A stretch of DNA of 64,000 nt from Aestuariispira ectoiniformans (GTDB lineage: Bacteria > Pseudomonadota > Alphaproteobacteria > UBA8366 > Aestuariispiraceae), in contig NZ_CP062788.1 in the NCBI RefSeq assembly GCF_025136295.1, forward strand, positions 2,807,588 through 2,871,587. Reading direction: 5' to 3'. Below, in pieces: positions 61,819 to 64,000 of this stretch. A program made the translations under genes and the position numbers. The stretch's first letter is position 1. Every line of letters starts with the position of its first letter. The notes under the pieces are model-generated. The model made no database searches. It worked only from the letters and a program-made list of their open reading frames with translations, and had not been told where the DNA came from.

Positions 61819-63027
61819 ATGAATAAAACGTTCAAAAAGGCGGGACTTCTCGCCTCTGTGGCACTTTTCGCAAGCCTCTCTGCATCTGCGATGGCCGAAG
61901 ACATCAAGATCGGCGCCATGATGCCGCTGACCGGTAGCCTGCAGGAACTGGCGCCGCCGATTCTGAATGGCGCAAAGCTGGCCGTAAAGGAAGCCAATGC
62001 CGCTGGTGGCGTTATGGGTGAAACCGTCGTTCTGGACGTAAAGGACACCCAGTTGAACCCGCAGGTGGCAATCGACGCCGCACAGAAACTGGTATCCGTT
62101 GACGGTGCAGTTGCCTCCGTTGGTCCGCTGGCGTCCGGCATCACGGCGACGGTCGCCCAGACGGTAACAATCAATGCGCATCATCCGATTGTTTCCCCGT
62201 CCGCAACGGCCCCGACGATCACAACACTCAATGACAATGATTTTGTTTTCCGCACCACGGCGTCCGATGCCTACCAGGGCGTTGCCATGGCGCAACTTCT
62301 GAAGGAAAGCGGGTCCGACAAGATCGCGATCATTTACGTCAACAACGACTATGGTCAGGGCCTCGCCAAAGCCCTTGAAGATGCATTCGGCCTGACCGGC
62401 GGCACCATCACCGGTTCGCTGGCCTATGAAGAGAAGGCACCGTCCTATCGCGGCGAACTCTCCCAGTTGGCCGAAGGTGGCGCGGACGAGTTGATCGTTA
62501 TCGGCTACCCGGATAACGGTGGTATCAACATCGTCAAACAGGCCCTGGAAGAAGGTTACTTCTCCAAGTTCGTATTCTCCGACGGCATGAAATCCGATAG
62601 CCTGATCGAAACCCTGGGCGCGAAATATCTCGAAGGCGCCTACGGTACTGCGCCGAAGGGTGTTGAAACCGAAGCGGCAAAACATTTCAACACTGCATAT
62701 GAGGCAGAATTCGGCAGCAAGCCGACGGGCCCCTATATCAACAACAACTACGATGCAGCGATGATCCTCATGCTGGCCATTGAAAAGGCGGGTTCCACCG
62801 ATGGGACGAAGATTCGCGATGCCATGCGTGAAGTCGCCTCCGCACCGGGTGAAATTGTCGGCCCGGGCGAGTTTGCCAAAGCAAAAGAACTGATCGCTGC
62901 TGGTAAAGACATCAACTATGAAGGCGCTGCCGGTTCTCAGGACTTCGATGAAAACGGCGATGTCGCCGGTACTTTCGAACATTGGGAAATCGCGGGCGGT
63001 CAGATCAAAACGGTCAAAATCTTCTAA
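61819..63027 (+). CDS. Branched-chain amino acid ABC transporter substrate-binding protein (LivJ-like)
   Basis: A 402-residue type I periplasmic binding protein. The signal peptide ends at SASAMAEDI. Family motifs are IKIGAMMPLTGSLQELAPPI, GAKLAVKEANAAGGVMGE, IDAAQKLVSVDGAVASVGP and IYVNNDYGQGLAKALE. ATG 61819 follows AAGGGAG; the longer frame begins in leader sequence. No permease genes are adjacent in the window; a terminator follows directly, so it is monocistronic. Confidence 0.9.
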   Translation: MNKTFKKAGLLASVALFASLSASAMAEDIKIGAMMPLTGSLQELAPPILNGAKLAVKEANAAGGVMGETVVLDVKDTQLNPQVAIDAAQKLVSVDGAVASVGPLASGITATVAQTVTINAHHPIVSPSATAPTITTLNDNDFVFRTTASDAYQGVAMAQLLKESGSDKIAIIYVNNDYGQGLAKALEDAFGLTGGTITGSLAYEEKAPSYRGELSQLAEGGADELIVIGYPDNGGINIVKQALEEGYFSKFVFSDGMKSDSLIETLGAKYLEGAYGTAPKGVETEAAKHFNTAYEAEFGSKPTGPYINNNYDAAMILMLAIEKAGSTDGTKIRDAMREVASAPGEIVGPGEFAKAKELIAAGKDINYEGAAGSQDFDENGDVAGTFEHWEIAGGQIKTVKIF

Positions 63028-63058
63028 TTTGAAAGACCGTTTTAGACTTGCGGGAAGG

Positions 63059-63086
63059 CCCGTGGACAATCGTCCACGGGTTTTTT
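63059..63086 (+). terminator. Rho-independent terminator of the LivJ-like gene
   Basis: CCCGTGGAC pairs with GTCCACGGG around AATC and is followed by TTTTTT. Confidence 0.9.
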
Positions 63087-63202
63087 CTTGTCCGGTTTTT
63101 TTGTTCCTTCTAGGCTTGTAACAAATTTTTAAACAATATTGGGTCGATCGCTTCTCAAAAAGGCGTGGCCCATATTTGGGGCGTTCGGGAGAAAAACAGA
63201 AG

Positions 63203-64000
63203 ATGAGTGTAAGAGCGAAATTAATCGCATCTTTTGCCGCAGTTGTGTTGCTGACGGTAATCGTTGGCGGAACAGGCCTATATGCATTCCGAGAAATTGA
63301 AGGTGTTTTCAAAGATATTGCCGAAGACCGTCTGACAGAGATGACTCTGGCTCAAAAGCTGGCTAGCCAGAGCCAGACAATCGTGTCTACAGCACCGTTA
63401 ATGCTGACGGCGGAGACTGAAGAACAGAAAAACGATATTTACGAATCAATCCGCCAAGAACTTGGCGGCCTTTATGAAACCACAGGGCTCCTTCAGGATC
63501 GCCTTGGGGAAAATGATCAGATTGATCAGATCAACACCGAAGCTCATGAATTGGAAACGGCGATCGATTCGATGAATGAGGCCTTGGGGCGTTTGATTAA
63601 TGCCCGCCTTTCCATGGATGACCGGCTCGCTCTTCTGGACAAAACAATGGGCGAATACCACAAAACCCTGGACACGCTGGCACGTTTTTCATCCATGGGA
63701 ATCCAAAGCACGACCAAGCAGGTTGCCTCGCTGAAGAAAGAGGCTGAGACGAACCCCGCTGTGCTGGCGGAAAAACAGAAGAAGATTGCCGAATTGCTTT
63801 TTGCCATGAGCAAGGCCGTCGAAGACGGTGCCCCCATCCGCCGTTTGCAGGAACTTGGCGACAAGGCGCAAGGGTTGATCCTTTCCGTCGTGGCAGAAAC
63901 CGACGAGGCGAAATTGAACGCCGTTAATGTGCGCTCAAAGATTGTGACGAAAGAAATCCCCAAACATCTGGGCGGTTTTAACGACAAAGTAAAAGACGCC
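63203..64000 (+). CDS. Membrane sensor protein, N-terminal part (chemoreceptor or histidine kinase)
   Basis: The frame is open from ATG 63203 to the right edge. Residues 1-6 are basic, 7-28 form a transmembrane helix (LIASFAAVVLLTVIVGGTGLY), and the rest is a long helical periplasmic region (IEGVFKDIAEDRL, KLASQSQTIVSTAPLML, LGELGDKAQG-like helices) typical of four-helix-bundle sensor domains. The output domain lies beyond the window, so TorS-like histidine kinase and methyl-accepting chemotaxis protein are both possible. Confidence 0.75.
   Translation, partial: MSVRAKLIASFAAVVLLTVIVGGTGLYAFREIEGVFKDIAEDRLTEMTLAQKLASQSQTIVSTAPLMLTAETEEQKNDIYESIRQELGGLYETTGLLQDRLGENDQIDQINTEAHELETAIDSMNEALGRLINARLSMDDRLALLDKTMGEYHKTLDTLARFSSMGIQSTTKQVASLKKEAETNPAVLAEKQKKIAELLFAMSKAVEDGAPIRRLQELGDKAQGLILSVVAETDEAKLNAVNVRSKIVTKEIPKHLGGFNDKVKDA

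Noticed and set aside
61675-63312. A 545-codon minus-strand frame opposite the LivJ-like gene
   Set aside because: The plus strand has a signal peptide, family motifs, ribosome site and terminator; the antisense frame is a composition artefact.

Overview
The window looks like an alphaproteobacterial chromosome. The housekeeping genes (metG, holB, tmk, mfd, recG, gyrA, ssb, coaD, infA) and the neighbour pairs mfd/sdhE/recG and coaD/gyrA fit that class, probably a Rhodospirillales-type marine or soil organism. I cannot name the genus. Most identifications rest on reading motifs in translated sequence; no database search was run.

Layout. 1-16 kb: end of a WYL regulator, a GNAT enzyme, mazG, a GcvT-like folate enzyme divergent from a VOC protein, then a minus-strand housekeeping run (MBL hydrolase, tatD, metG, holB, tmk, D,D-carboxypeptidase, rlpA, lytic transglycosylase), tRNA-Ser, a PAS protein, infA and a degenerate PleD-like protein. 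16-24 kb: FrnE-type DsbA, mfd, sdhE, recG, DUF502, a Crp/Fnr regulator and tRNA-Lys. 24-30 kb: a minus-strand type I secretion cluster: an acidic RTX protein, its ABC transporter and HlyD adaptor, and a DUF481-like beta-barrel where TolC might be expected. 30-38 kb: an osmoregulated periplasmic glucan operon (hypothetical gene, opgH, sigma factor, anti-sigma factor, opgG/D-like gene), with pgi downstream.

38.1-54.6 kb is the exceptional part: a minus-strand polymorphic toxin/immunity island. One conserved membrane-associated N-terminal core occurs six times, each time joined to a different C-terminal toxin and immunity gene. Only the copy nearest 54.3 kb is complete. The others are 5'-truncated, frameshifted, stopped by in-frame nonsense codons or split by an IS5-family element. 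Between them lie at least ten further immunity-type genes, several preceded by only the last few dozen codons of a lost toxin. Three C-terminal remnants of a Tdi1-like (DUF1851) type VI immunity gene and a stray 3' end of glutamate-cysteine ligase are embedded in the island. At its right edge a 5'-truncated tyrosine integrase abuts a broken MFS transporter gene. The GC-rich core alternates with AT-rich toxin and immunity cassettes, as expected if cassettes are swapped by recombination in the core.

56-64 kb returns to ordinary genes: a periplasmic binding protein, YigZ, coaD, gyrA, ssb, a LivJ-type binding protein and the start of a membrane sensor that runs off the right edge.
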